A stretch of DNA of 64,000 nucleotides, taken from positions 372,001 to 436,000 of the forward strand of contig NZ_AP024651.1 in assembly GCF_019977295.1 (NCBI RefSeq), written 5' to 3'. The notes beneath the pieces were generated by a model. That model saw nothing but the letters and a program-made list of their open reading frames with translations. It had not been told where the DNA came from and did no database searches. The DNA is from Arthrobacter sp. StoSoilB20 (lineage in GTDB: Bacteria > Actinomycetota > Actinomycetes > Actinomycetales > Micrococcaceae). The translations under genes were made by a program, and so were the position numbers. Positions 34,791 through 43,013 of the stretch are shown in pieces. Position 1 is the first letter of the stretch, and each line of letters begins with the position of its first letter.

Positions 34791-35624
34791 CTACCTAAGG
34801 CCGGACGTCGGAGCCCCGGCCCTAGCCCGCGCCCCAGCCCCCGCCAGAACCACCCGGGTACGCACGGTGATCGCGGCCCCGAGGACCAGTGCAGCAGCGA
34901 CGGCCGCAGCAATCGCGGTGGGGAACGACTCGGGTGCGTCAGCGCTGCGGCCGACGGTGATCCAGGCAAGGCCCCAGGCAATGGCGGCGGCCAAGGCCAG
35001 GCGCCCGTGGCCTTTGATGGCCAAAGCGACTCCCACGGCGGCCACTACAACCAACACCGCTACTGACCAGAACTCGGGCCGCAAACCGAACCCTGCGAAT
35101 CCGGAGGCCTTCAACGCAGCTGCGATGTTGGCGCATACGGCCGCGCTGGTCCACCCGAGGTACAAGCCCAACGTTCCATCGACCACCACTGCCTCAATCC
35201 ACGAGGCGGCACGGCTCTGGCTGTAGCGGAGGAATGACAGAACCAGCGTCACAAGCAACGCCAGAATGACGACGACGCTGACCAGGAGCCAACCGGCTTG
35301 AACCGACAGGATCCAGGCAGCATTCAGGATCATGGACACGGCCACGATCCAACCCAGGGACCGTTGCCGGGGATTGGTCCGCTGCGACGGCAACCACTGC
35401 CACACCGTATAGGCCAGCAACCCGGTGTACACCACCGACCAGATGGAGAAGGCAGGAGTCGCGGGCGCCAGGAGGGTGGAATCGGCGGCCAGCGCGCCGC
35501 CTGCTGCCTGGGCGATGGGGGTTCCGCCGAAAACTCCGACGCCGATCATCGAGCCAACGATGCAGACCACCAAGCTGGCGGTGACAGTGATCTGCCGGGC
35601 GAGGTCCGAACGTTCTGTTGCCAT
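34791..35624 (-). CDS. TspO/MBR-like (tryptophan-rich sensory) membrane protein
   Basis: 277 residues with about seven hydrophobic spans. TPAFSIWSVVYTGLLAY and LYLGWTSAAVCANIAAAL resemble the core of TspO-type proteins, but the chain is about 110 residues longer than classical TspO, as is usual for the actinobacterial long form. Such proteins bind tetrapyrroles or isoprenoid-derived ligands. Its position beside the carotenoid operon and its divergence from a MarR gene are suggestive but not proof of a link. The C-terminus is Ala/Arg/Gly-rich. Confidence 0.75.
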   Translation of the reverse strand: MATERSDLARQITVTASLVVCIVGSMIGVGVFGGTPIAQAAGGALAADSTLLAPATPAFSIWSVVYTGLLAYTVWQWLPSQRTNPRQRSLGWIVAVSMILNAAWILSVQAGWLLVSVVVILALLVTLVLSFLRYSQSRAASWIEAVVVDGTLGLYLGWTSAAVCANIAAALKASGFAGFGLRPEFWSVAVLVVVAAVGVALAIKGHGRLALAAAIAWGLAWITVGRSADAPESFPTAIAAAVAAALVLGAAITVRTRVVLAGAGARARAGAPTSGLR

Positions 35625-35736
35625 GTGCAGTGCCTCTTTCCTTGTGGGTCGTGCGTGGGGTCGTGCCTAGGACGCGCTGTTCACGTGGGCCGCTGAGCAC
35701 TGTCATGCATTCACGTCCCGCGTGACTTACTATCAA

Positions 35737-35754
35737 ATTGCTAGTGAAACAAGC
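35737..35754. promoter_or_regulatory. MarR-type site before regulator at 35780
   Basis: ATTGCTAG, four bases, then ACAAGCT. Nearly the same string, ATTGCTAGACAAGCTAG, occurs before the second MarR gene (42350-42366). TTG-n-CAA symmetry is typical of MarR operators. It lies between the divergent TspO-like and MarR genes. Confidence 0.5.
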
Positions 35755-35779
35755 TTTACGCTTACCAAAGGAACATCGG

Positions 35780-36400
35780 ATGGACTCGGAAGGCCACGCA
35801 AAGGGCTACTGGTACGGCAAAGACCCAGGTCAGAAGGCCATAGCCATCGACGTGCTGAATGCCTTGCGTGATTACCGGGCCTCCGAACAGGCGATGCGCC
35901 GCAGGACCCGCTCGTCCATGGGGATGGGTGAGAAGGACCTGCTGGCCTTGCGTTACCTGTTCGAAGCCGAGGCCTCGGGGGCGGTGATGAAGCCGAAGGA
36001 TTTGGGCGACAAGCTTGGTATAACGTCGGCGTCCATGACCACCCTGATCGACCGTTTGGTGGAGTCGGGCCATATCCGGCGCGAACCCCACCCCACTGAC
36101 CGTCGTGCCTTGGTGCTGAAGGCGACGCCCGGTTCGGACCAGGAAGTACGGCACACCCTGGGCGGAATGCACCGCCGGATGCTGGATGCGGCGTCCGCCT
36201 TGAGCCCGGACGAGTCGAGGATCGTGGTGAACTTCCTGCAGCACATGCGTGAGGCCTTGGACACCATCGATGAAGAGCCTGGAGACACTGCACAGACCGG
36301 CGACCCCGTACAGACCGGACACCCTGTGAAGACCGGCGACCCCATCCAGACCGGACACCCCGTGAAGACCGGAACCGCCGCAGAACCCGCCGAATCATGA
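35780..36400 (+). CDS. MarR family regulator with repeat tail
   Basis: 206 residues from the ATG with AAAGGA seven bases upstream. The winged helix lies at about 65-125 (MKPKDLGDKLGITSASMTTLIDRL, wing HPTDRRALV, each read here as separate parts). The C-terminal 30 residues are a repeat (TGDPVQTGHPVKTGDPIQ, then TGHPVKTG) encoded by a 36-bp DNA duplication. Its stop codon interlocks with that of the convergent carotenoid operon (TCATGA shared at 36395-36400). Possible regulator of the TspO-like gene or of the carotenoid operon. Confidence 0.85.
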   Translation: MDSEGHAKGYWYGKDPGQKAIAIDVLNALRDYRASEQAMRRRTRSSMGMGEKDLLALRYLFEAEASGAVMKPKDLGDKLGITSASMTTLIDRLVESGHIRREPHPTDRRALVLKATPGSDQEVRHTLGGMHRRMLDAASALSPDESRIVVNFLQHMREALDTIDEEPGDTAQTGDPVQTGHPVKTGDPIQTGHPVKTGTAAEPAES

Positions 36401-37606
36401 GGTGAGGCTCCACTGCAGGATGAAGACGAGCGTCACCAGGAACCCTGACCCGTAGTTGAGCCAGATGAACCGCCGCCACGCCACATTGGTGCGTGCCGCC
36501 GTCGTATCCGTGACGTTCCAATAGGGCGCGCAATTGACGATGTACGGTATGGCAATAATCGCCGCGAGCGGCCCGGGCCAGGGCGTGGCCAGCATGGCCA
36601 GTCCCGCAACAAGCCACAGTCCGACGGCGACCCTCACCGTCCGCCGGGCGCCGAAGACTGTTGCTATGGAGCCGATGCCGGCCTGACGGTCGGGTTCGAT
36701 GTCTTGGACGGCGCCGAAAGCATGCGCGGCCATGCCCCACAGGAAGAAGGCCGCGAGCAGGATGACCAGGCCCGGCGTTACGTCGGCTCCCGCTATGGCC
36801 AAACCGACGACGGCGGGACTCACAAAGTGGGTGCTGGACGTCAGCGAGTCCAAGACCGGGCGTTCCTTGAAGCGGAGCCCGGCCACCGAGTATGCCACGA
36901 CGGCGAATGCGCTTACTGCCAGGCTGATCCACGCGGCAGGTCCCCCCGCGAACGCCAATACCAGCAGGAACGGCAGGTTGGTGATCGCCGCGAGCCACAG
37001 CATGGGCCGGTGCAGGCGGGGCTGGAGGAGGGCGCCTTCCATGCCGCCCTTGCGCGGGTTTTTCAGGTCCGACTCGTAGTCGAAAACGTCGTTGATCCCA
37101 TACATGGCCAGGTTGTACGGAATGAGGAAGTAGAAGGTGCCCACGATCAGTACCCAGTCGATCTCGCGGGTAGTGAGCAGCATCGCCGCCGCGAACGGGT
37201 AGGCGGTGTTGATCCAGCTGACGGGCCGGGACGCGAGGAGCGCCTGGGGGACGAGGCCTTTGAGCCTCGATTCGGCACGGCCTTCGCTGGTTTGCTCCCG
37301 CTTGCGTGTCAGCCACATCCACAACCCTGGAAGCGCCACGACGCCGGCCAGGGGGTAAGCAAAGTCCTCGATCGGAGCGAGCCCTGCTTTGATGCCGAGA
37401 ATGTGGGATGGGTCGTAGTGGAAGAGTTCCATGCCGATCATGACCGAGTCGAACACGGCGGTCAGGACGGCCAACGCCGCGAACGCGAGTCCTACGGCTT
37501 TCCAGTGTTTGCCCGTTTCCCCGGGGCGGGCGCCACGGCGGGCGAAGACCAGGCCGGCAACGGCTGCTGCGGCGATGAAGGCGAGCGCAAGCCACAGGTA
37601 CGTCAT
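36395..37606 (-). CDS. crtEb: Lycopene cyclase subunit fused to lycopene elongase (CrtYf-CrtEb type)
   Basis: 403 residues, one open frame. Residues 1-105 are a CarR/CrtY-type cyclase subunit with three membrane spans and the motif PIED (78-81). Residues 119-403 are a UbiA-family prenyltransferase with NDVFDYESD (172-180) and a second Asp-rich motif DIEPDRQAG. In Corynebacterium glutamicum these are separate neighbouring genes, crtYf and crtEb, in the same order. CrtEb adds two C5 units to lycopene to give flavuxanthin, and CrtYe/Yf closes epsilon rings to decaprenoxanthin. Here one polypeptide would do the CrtYf and CrtEb parts. Overlaps the previous gene by ATGA. Confidence 0.85.
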   Translation of the reverse strand: MTYLWLALAFIAAAAVAGLVFARRGARPGETGKHWKAVGLAFAALAVLTAVFDSVMIGMELFHYDPSHILGIKAGLAPIEDFAYPLAGVVALPGLWMWLTRKREQTSEGRAESRLKGLVPQALLASRPVSWINTAYPFAAAMLLTTREIDWVLIVGTFYFLIPYNLAMYGINDVFDYESDLKNPRKGGMEGALLQPRLHRPMLWLAAITNLPFLLVLAFAGGPAAWISLAVSAFAVVAYSVAGLRFKERPVLDSLTSSTHFVSPAVVGLAIAGADVTPGLVILLAAFFLWGMAAHAFGAVQDIEPDRQAGIGSIATVFGARRTVRVAVGLWLVAGLAMLATPWPGPLAAIIAIPYIVNCAPYWNVTDTTAARTNVAWRRFIWLNYGSGFLVTLVFILQWSLTS

Positions 37607-38025
37607 ACGTTCTCCCGCGCTTTCGTGACGGGGGTGCCTGTCGTGCCTGCGGGGGCAGCGGGGTTGGTGTCGATCCCGCCCGTCGTCCCCCCATGCCCGC
37701 CATGCCGCGCAACCCGCCTGTCAATCAACCGCCGGGCTCCCGTGTAGAGGACCATAGTGCACAGCACCAGGAACAGCAGGAACACCGGTTCTTCAATGGG
37801 AAGTTCCGGTGCGATCAACAAGCCCGTGGCGATGGTGCCTTGGCCTCGCAGGAAGATTCCCAGGCCGATTCCGGCCAGGTCCCAAGCCAGCAGGAACAAG
37901 ACGCCGACGGCGGTGACGATCGCCGCCGCTGTGGCATCGCGCCAGAAGAACAGGCGGAAGCGGTGGTCGAGCAGGAGCATGCAGGTGATGCCTGCCAGCA
38001 GCGAGAGAAGATAAAGAACACCCAT
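37603..38025 (-). CDS. crtYe: Lycopene cyclase subunit, CrtYe type
   Basis: 140 residues, three or four membrane spans and the heterodimeric-cyclase motif PIEE (76-79). The C-terminal 35 residues are hydrophilic (Gly/Thr-rich). Works with the partner cyclase domain fused to the elongase encoded downstream to form the C50 carotenoid rings. The start overlaps the crtI stop (ATGA) and its own stop overlaps the next start. The open frame continues upstream into crtI but without homology. Confidence 0.85.
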   Translation of the reverse strand: MGVLYLLSLLAGITCMLLLDHRFRLFFWRDATAAAIVTAVGVLFLLAWDLAGIGLGIFLRGQGTIATGLLIAPELPIEEPVFLLFLVLCTMVLYTGARRLIDRRVARHGGHGGTTGGIDTNPAAPAGTTGTPVTKARENV

Positions 38026-39689
38026 CAGCCAATCCTGCTGGCTACAGGCTTCACAGTGGTAGGTCCGGCACTGTGGTCGCCGCGGATTCGCTTGAGGACC
38101 AGTTCTGCGCTGATCAGGCACATGGGCACTCCCACGCCCGGCGCGGTGGTGGCGCCGGCGTAGTACAGGCCTTGCACACGCGTGGAGGCGTTCTGGGCCC
38201 TGAACATGGCGCTTTGGCGCAGGGTATGCGCCGGGCCCAGCATGCCGCCGCGCCACGAGTTGTATTGCCGGGCGAAATCGGCCGGGCCAATGGTGTGCCG
38301 GACCACGATCCTGCTGCGGAGGTCCGGGATGTTGGCCCATTGGGCGATTTGATCGATCGCTGTGTCCGCTGTCCGTTCTATGAGGGCGTCTCCGTTGCCG
38401 TCGGGACCACCTGCTCCCAGCTGGGGATCTGCGGGGACAGGAACCAGGACAAAGAGGTTCTCGTGGCCCTGCGGCGCTACGCCTGGGTCGGTCTCGCTGG
38501 GTTTGCAGACATAAATGGATGCGGGGTCCGGGATGCTTGTTTCCGCACCAAAGATGGCCTCGAAGTTGGCTTCCCAGTCTTTGGTGAAGAACAGGGAATG
38601 GTGGGGAAGTTCCGGCACTGCGCCCTTCACGCCCAGCATCACCAGGACGGCGCCGGGGCCGCTGGTGCGGCTGGACCAGTACTTGTTGTTGTAGCTCCGG
38701 TCCCGGACGCCCAGCAGCTGGGTTTCGGTGTAGTGCAGGTCCGCACCGGAAACCACCAGGTCCGCAACGCTGTAGTGCTCGGCGCCGGAACCATCCCGCC
38801 ACTTGACCCCCGTGACTTCGCGGCGGTCCTTGCCTGAAAGCGCAGGCGGGAGCTTCACGCCGTCAAAGCGGCCCACCTTCCTTGTCAGCGGAGCTTCCCG
38901 TGTGGTGATCTTCAAGGCTTCTGAGCTGGTGTGGATCCTGACGCCTGCGTCCACGGCCAAGGCTTCAAGCCTGTTCACGAGCTCCCAAAAGCCACCCATC
39001 GGATACTGCACGCCGTCGCCCAGGTCCAGGGCGCTCATCAGGTGGTACATGGCGGGAGCAGCAGCCGGATTGGTGCCAAGGAAGACGGCCGGGTAGCCCA
39101 GCACCTGGCGGAGCACGGGGTGCTGGAACCGCTGGGACACGAACTTATCCAGCGGTGTGAGGAGCAGTTGCGCCAGCTTGGGCAGGCTGCGCAGCACTTC
39201 CGGATGCAGCAGTCCCTGCGGCCTGGTGAACGGGTTGTACAGGAAAAACCGTTCAGCCATTTCCGTGGTGCGCCGCGCAGAAGCGAGGTAGGAGCTGAGC
39301 TCTTTGGCGCTGCCCGGCTCCACCTGCTCGAAGGTTTTCAGAACCTGTTCGCTACCCAACGGGATTGTCAGGGGGACTGTCAGCGGATCCGGCCGGATGC
39401 CGTCGTGGTTTGGCTCGCTGAAGACGCGGTACGCGGGACTAAGGGTCTGCAGGTCCAGTTGTTCGGCTGCGCTGGTACCGAGCAGCTTGAAGAAATGGTC
39501 GAAGACTCCCGGCATTAAGTACCAGGAGGGGCCGGTATCGAAGCGGAAGCCGTCCCGTTCGAGGCTTCCAGCGCGGCCGCCCACGGTGTCGCGCTGCTCC
39601 AGGAGCTGGACTTCGTGGCCTTCGTGGGCAAGCAGGGCGGCGGTGGCAAGGCCGGCAATGCCGCCGCCGATCACTACGGTCCGGGTCAT
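38025..39689 (-). CDS. crtI: Phytoene desaturase
   Basis: 554 residues from the ATG overlapping the crtB stop (ATGA); an ATG six codons upstream is less likely. The N-terminal FAD-binding motif is VVIGGGIAGLATAALLAHEGHEV in two parts around residue 5-27, followed by GGRAGSLERDGFRFDTGPSW. C-terminal LYYAGATTAPGVGVPM is the carotenoid-desaturase signature. It introduces four double bonds into phytoene to give lycopene. Confidence 0.95.
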   Translation of the reverse strand: MTRTVVIGGGIAGLATAALLAHEGHEVQLLEQRDTVGGRAGSLERDGFRFDTGPSWYLMPGVFDHFFKLLGTSAAEQLDLQTLSPAYRVFSEPNHDGIRPDPLTVPLTIPLGSEQVLKTFEQVEPGSAKELSSYLASARRTTEMAERFFLYNPFTRPQGLLHPEVLRSLPKLAQLLLTPLDKFVSQRFQHPVLRQVLGYPAVFLGTNPAAAPAMYHLMSALDLGDGVQYPMGGFWELVNRLEALAVDAGVRIHTSSEALKITTREAPLTRKVGRFDGVKLPPALSGKDRREVTGVKWRDGSGAEHYSVADLVVSGADLHYTETQLLGVRDRSYNNKYWSSRTSGPGAVLVMLGVKGAVPELPHHSLFFTKDWEANFEAIFGAETSIPDPASIYVCKPSETDPGVAPQGHENLFVLVPVPADPQLGAGGPDGNGDALIERTADTAIDQIAQWANIPDLRSRIVVRHTIGPADFARQYNSWRGGMLGPAHTLRQSAMFRAQNASTRVQGLYYAGATTAPGVGVPMCLISAELVLKRIRGDHSAGPTTVKPVASRIG

Positions 39690-40609
39690 CGGTGCAGCTC
39701 CATCCATGTCGAGGCTACGGCGCGGGCGGCGAGCCCGGCCTTCACGGCGTCCGGCACGCGGACCCGGGAACGGTACAGCTCGTCCACCGTGGTCTGGTCA
39801 ATCCTGTCCGTGAGGGCCTGGAACAATGCCAACGCGCTCCGGACGGCGGCCCTGGCGTCCCGGGGAAGCATCGGAATAACAGCGTTGGCATCAGCCAGCT
39901 GCGCCCGTACAGTCCTGACCCACTCCACCCTGTCGTGCTCCTCAAGGAAGTCCGAAGTACCAAGGTAGTTGCGGCCCAGCCGGGAGGTGTCGTCCGCCAG
40001 GTCACGGAGGAAGTTGATGTTTTGGAAAGCAGCGCCCAACCTGCTGGCACCGTAGCGCAACGCGGCGGCGTCGCCGTCGTCGATGTTTTCATCCCGCATG
40101 AAAACGCGCAGGCACATCAACCCCACCACCTCGGCGGAACCGTGCACGTAGCCGTCGTGGGCGTCCGCGTCGAAACGGAGCGGCTGCGCTTGCTCCTGAA
40201 CGGAAGTGGTGGCTGAGGTGCGCTCGCCGAGGTCCATCCGCATTGAAGCGAAGAAGGGATCGATGAGTGACTCGTCGATCCCCGCGGTCCTGGCGGTCTG
40301 GGCAAAAGCATGGATGATGAGGTCGCTGCTGTAGCCGAGCTTGACCGCGCGGTGCGTCTCATCGATGAAGTGCGCCAGGGCATCGCACTGTTCCTGGTAA
40401 CTGAGGCCGGCTTCGGCAGTGACGCCGTCCACCAGTTCATCCGCCACGCGCACCAGGGCGTAGATGTTGCGGACGTGCTGGCGGTGCCGGCTGCCCAGCA
40501 GCCTGCAGGCAAGGCCGAAGGACGTTGAATAGGCGGCGATCACCTGGTTGGCTGCGCGCTCGGCTGTCCGGGTGAAATGGGTGAACGAGGTATCGGTGGC
40601 GACGCTCAT
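39686..40609 (-). CDS. crtB: Phytoene synthase
   Basis: 307 residues. First Asp-rich motif D57-E-L-V-D61 in VRVADELVDG, second in FLRDLADDTSRLGRNY. Condenses two geranylgeranyl diphosphates to phytoene. The start overlaps the crtE stop and its stop overlaps the crtI start. Confidence 0.95.
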   Translation of the reverse strand: MSVATDTSFTHFTRTAERAANQVIAAYSTSFGLACRLLGSRHRQHVRNIYALVRVADELVDGVTAEAGLSYQEQCDALAHFIDETHRAVKLGYSSDLIIHAFAQTARTAGIDESLIDPFFASMRMDLGERTSATTSVQEQAQPLRFDADAHDGYVHGSAEVVGLMCLRVFMRDENIDDGDAAALRYGASRLGAAFQNINFLRDLADDTSRLGRNYLGTSDFLEEHDRVEWVRTVRAQLADANAVIPMLPRDARAAVRSALALFQALTDRIDQTTVDELYRSRVRVPDAVKAGLAARAVASTWMELHR

Positions 40610-41700
40610 GATTGCCGTCCTTCCAGCTGCCCGGCGAGATCAAGCAGTACGTTGCGTGCACCCTGCGGGATGGTGCTGGTGAGCTGATGGGTGAAGGCCT
40701 CCATCTGTTCCTCGATGAGGCCCTGGACAAACGCCTCCGCTCCGCAGTCGGTGAGGTGGCGGCGGACGTGCTCGCCTTCCTCGCCGTTGAGCCCGGGCCT
40801 GCCGAAGAGGGGAGCGATGTGCGGCCAGGTGCTGGTGGTCCGTGCATGGGCGATGATGGCCGTTTCCTTGCCTTCGCGCAGGTCGGAAAAGGGATCCTTG
40901 CCGTGGCGGCGGGGATCCCCGAAAGTGGACAAGAGGTCATCCTGCAACTGGAATGCCAGGCCAAGGTGCCTGCCGGCAGTTGCGAGCGCAGTTTCGACGG
41001 CGAAGTCCGCACCGGCGAGCGCTGCGGCGGCACGCAACGGGAGCTCGAATGTATAGGTGGCGGTTTTGTACCCGCACATCACCAGGATCGTTTCGAGGTC
41101 AGGGGCGATGACACCGTCCCCGAGCCCAACGTCCAATTGTTCGCCGGCCACGGTCTCGTTGATGGTGTGTTCCAGGAGATCCAGGAGGCGGAGACGTAAT
41201 TCGTGCGGGAGGTCCGCGCGGGCGAACGCCTGGTGGGTGGCGGCGAGCAGCATGTCTCCCATCAGGATTCCACCGGTCTGGGCCCAATGGAGGCCGCCGT
41301 CCGGGCGGGGGAGTTCCCCGGCTTCTGCAAGGAGTGAGCCGATCAGGTTGGGATGCCCGCGGCGGACGAGGTCGCCGTCGATCACGTCATCGTGCAGGAG
41401 GAAGGCGTAGTGAAGGAGCTCGATGGCGGCTGCGATGCTGATGGCGGTTTCGCGTTGGCCGGATTCCTGGTTCCTGGTGGAGCTGCCATGCTGGAGGGCG
41501 TCGTAGGTTTCCATGAGCAGCAGGGGCCGGACGAATTTGCCGCCGAGCACGTTCTGGCCGGCCAGTCCCCACAGCCTGGCGAAACTGGGTCCGTATGCGG
41601 TGGCGGCGCTGGTCCGCTTCCCGATCAATCCGGTCAGCTCGTCCTCGATGGCGCCGCAAAGGTCTGTGCGGCTGCGGACGGCTCCGGAGGTGACGGTCAT
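40606..41700 (-). CDS. crtE: Polyprenyl (geranylgeranyl) diphosphate synthase
   Basis: 364 residues. First aspartate-rich motif LLHDDVIDGD and second QLQDDLLSTFGD; GGKFVRPLLLME precedes them. It makes the C20 precursor of phytoene. Some actinobacterial members of this subfamily make mixed chain lengths. The start overlaps the idi stop by ATGA. Chain length and exact product are inferred from the neighbouring crtB. Confidence 0.93.
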   Translation of the reverse strand: MTVTSGAVRSRTDLCGAIEDELTGLIGKRTSAATAYGPSFARLWGLAGQNVLGGKFVRPLLLMETYDALQHGSSTRNQESGQRETAISIAAAIELLHYAFLLHDDVIDGDLVRRGHPNLIGSLLAEAGELPRPDGGLHWAQTGGILMGDMLLAATHQAFARADLPHELRLRLLDLLEHTINETVAGEQLDVGLGDGVIAPDLETILVMCGYKTATYTFELPLRAAAALAGADFAVETALATAGRHLGLAFQLQDDLLSTFGDPRRHGKDPFSDLREGKETAIIAHARTTSTWPHIAPLFGRPGLNGEEGEHVRRHLTDCGAEAFVQGLIEEQMEAFTHQLTSTIPQGARNVLLDLAGQLEGRQS

Positions 41701-42305
41701 GCCTGGGCCCCGTGGTGGAGGTGGGCTCCGTCGTGGAGGTGGGCTGCCTCGTGGAGGTGGGCTGCGTCGTGGACCGGCAGGGCCTGCACATCAAGCAGCT
41801 GGGGGAACTGCAGCCCGAGCCAGGGGCTGAAAGCGGACGGGGTGTGGGCCAGGGCATCTTCGAGCAGCGCCGGGGAGATCCAGGCCCAGTCCGCAACCTC
41901 GGCCGGATTCGGTTTCAGCGGCCCGCTGATCCGGGCGACGAATACCGGGCAGACCTCGTTCTCGACGATGCCGGTGGGGTCCACCGCCCTGTAGCGGAAG
42001 TCCGGGAGGACCAGTTCGATCCTGTTGGCATCCACCCCGAGTTCGAACTGTGCCCGCCGGATTACGGCGTCCTCGAACTCCTCGCCGGGTGCCGGGTGGC
42101 CGCAGAAACTGTTGGTCCATACTCCGGGCCAGGTCTTCTTTTCCGGTGAGCGGCGGGTCAGGAGGACCTCGCCGGCGTCGTTGATCAGGTAGCAGGAGAA
42201 GGCCAGGTGCAGAGGGGTGTCCGTTGTGTGCACCCCCGCTTTTGCTGCCTCCCCGATGGGTGTTCCGGCGTCGTCCAGGAGGACCACCATCTCTGTCGCG
42301 TTCAT
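41697..42305 (-). CDS. idi: Isopentenyl-diphosphate delta-isomerase, type 1
   Basis: 202 residues. Nudix-type isomerase with the catalytic Cys in TNSFCGHPAPGEE and Glu in ENEVCPVF. It interconverts IPP and DMAPP at the head of the carotenoid pathway. The ribosome site AGGAGG is 10 bases upstream. The last 25 residues are His-rich repeats (VHDAAHLHEAAHLHDGAHLH) absent from ordinary Idi proteins; they come from an 18-bp DNA repeat. First gene of a six-gene unit in which every junction is an ATGA overlap. Confidence 0.93.
   Translation of the reverse strand: MNATEMVVLLDDAGTPIGEAAKAGVHTTDTPLHLAFSCYLINDAGEVLLTRRSPEKKTWPGVWTNSFCGHPAPGEEFEDAVIRRAQFELGVDANRIELVLPDFRYRAVDPTGIVENEVCPVFVARISGPLKPNPAEVADWAWISPALLEDALAHTPSAFSPWLGLQFPQLLDVQALPVHDAAHLHEAAHLHDGAHLHHGAQA
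41715..41775. repeat. 18-bp tandem repeat inside idi 3' end
   Basis: GTGGAGGTGGGCTGCGTC-type units begin at 41715, 41733 and 41751, with a partial fourth at 41769. They encode the His-rich C-terminal repeat AHLH(E/D)(A/G) of Idi on the opposite strand. Confidence 0.9.
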
Positions 42306-42343
42306 CCTGCGCCTACCTCCTACACCCGGTGCCTTAGAGAAAC

Positions 42344-42366
42344 TTGAATATTGCTAGACAAGCTAG
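42344..42366. promoter_or_regulatory. Operator-like site between idi and MarR (CrtR-like) gene
   Basis: CTTG...CAAG symmetry around ATTGCTAGACAAGCTAG (42350-42366), including GCTAG-ACAA-GCTAG. Located in the 104-base gap between divergent idi and a MarR gene, and shared in sequence with the site at 35737-35754. In Corynebacterium the MarR protein CrtR binds between crtR and the crt operon. Confidence 0.6.
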
Positions 42367-42409
42367 AAGAAAGGCTACCATGTAGGAAGTTAGGTGTAAC
42401 ATACTCAAC

Positions 42410-42994
42410 ATGTCCAGTCCTGAAGAGATTCCTGAAGAAGCCGGTACCCCGGTTTCCTCCGGCATCTATCACCTGGACGCCAACGATCCCCATGGGGAAC
42501 TTGTGGACCGCTCCGGACTTTCGGACCAGGACGTCCAGCAAATCAGCGACCTCATGGCGGCGCTCGGGCGGCTCCGCGATGCCGAGCAGCGCCTCACCGA
42601 TGCCTCCCTCCGGTACATGAAGCTCAATCAATCAGACATGCGCGCGCTGCACTACCTGATTGTCTGCGCCAACCACGGCGTGATCGCCACCCCTGGCGCA
42701 ATCGCCTCACGACTGAACATATCGACGGCGTCAACCACCAAGCTGCTCGACCGGCTGGAACGCGCGGGTCACGTCACCCGACGCGCCCACCCCTCGGACC
42801 GCAGGGCGCTCGCGATCGCCATCACTCCCGAAACACACGAGGCAGCAATGCGGACAGTCGGGCGGCAGCAGGCAAAGCGGTTCCTCGCTGCAGCCAGGCT
42901 CACTCCCGATGAACGCAGGACCGTGATGCGCTTCCTCGATGACATGGCACAGGAGATCGAAGTCTCCGAAGAGGCATGGTCAGGGATCCAGTAG
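42410..42994 (+). CDS. MarR family regulator, CrtR-like
   Basis: 194 residues. Winged helix at about 85-145 (IASRLNISTASTTKLLDRLER, then HPSDRRALAIAI). It is divergent from idi, the first gene of the carotenoid operon. In C. glutamicum, CrtR is a MarR regulator placed the same way, repressing crt genes and released by isoprenyl diphosphates; the same role is inferred here. There is no good ribosome site close to the ATG. A possible promoter TTGCTA-19-TACCAT begins at 42351. Confidence 0.8.
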   Translation: MSSPEEIPEEAGTPVSSGIYHLDANDPHGELVDRSGLSDQDVQQISDLMAALGRLRDAEQRLTDASLRYMKLNQSDMRALHYLIVCANHGVIATPGAIASRLNISTASTTKLLDRLERAGHVTRRAHPSDRRALAIAITPETHEAAMRTVGRQQAKRFLAAARLTPDERRTVMRFLDDMAQEIEVSEEAWSGIQ

Positions 42995-43013
42995 TCCTGG
43001 TACCGGCAAGAGG

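Noticed and set aside
34657..35226. 189-codon plus-strand frame starting in the minisatellite
   Set aside because: The first part is translated repeat and the rest is antisense to the TspO-like gene.
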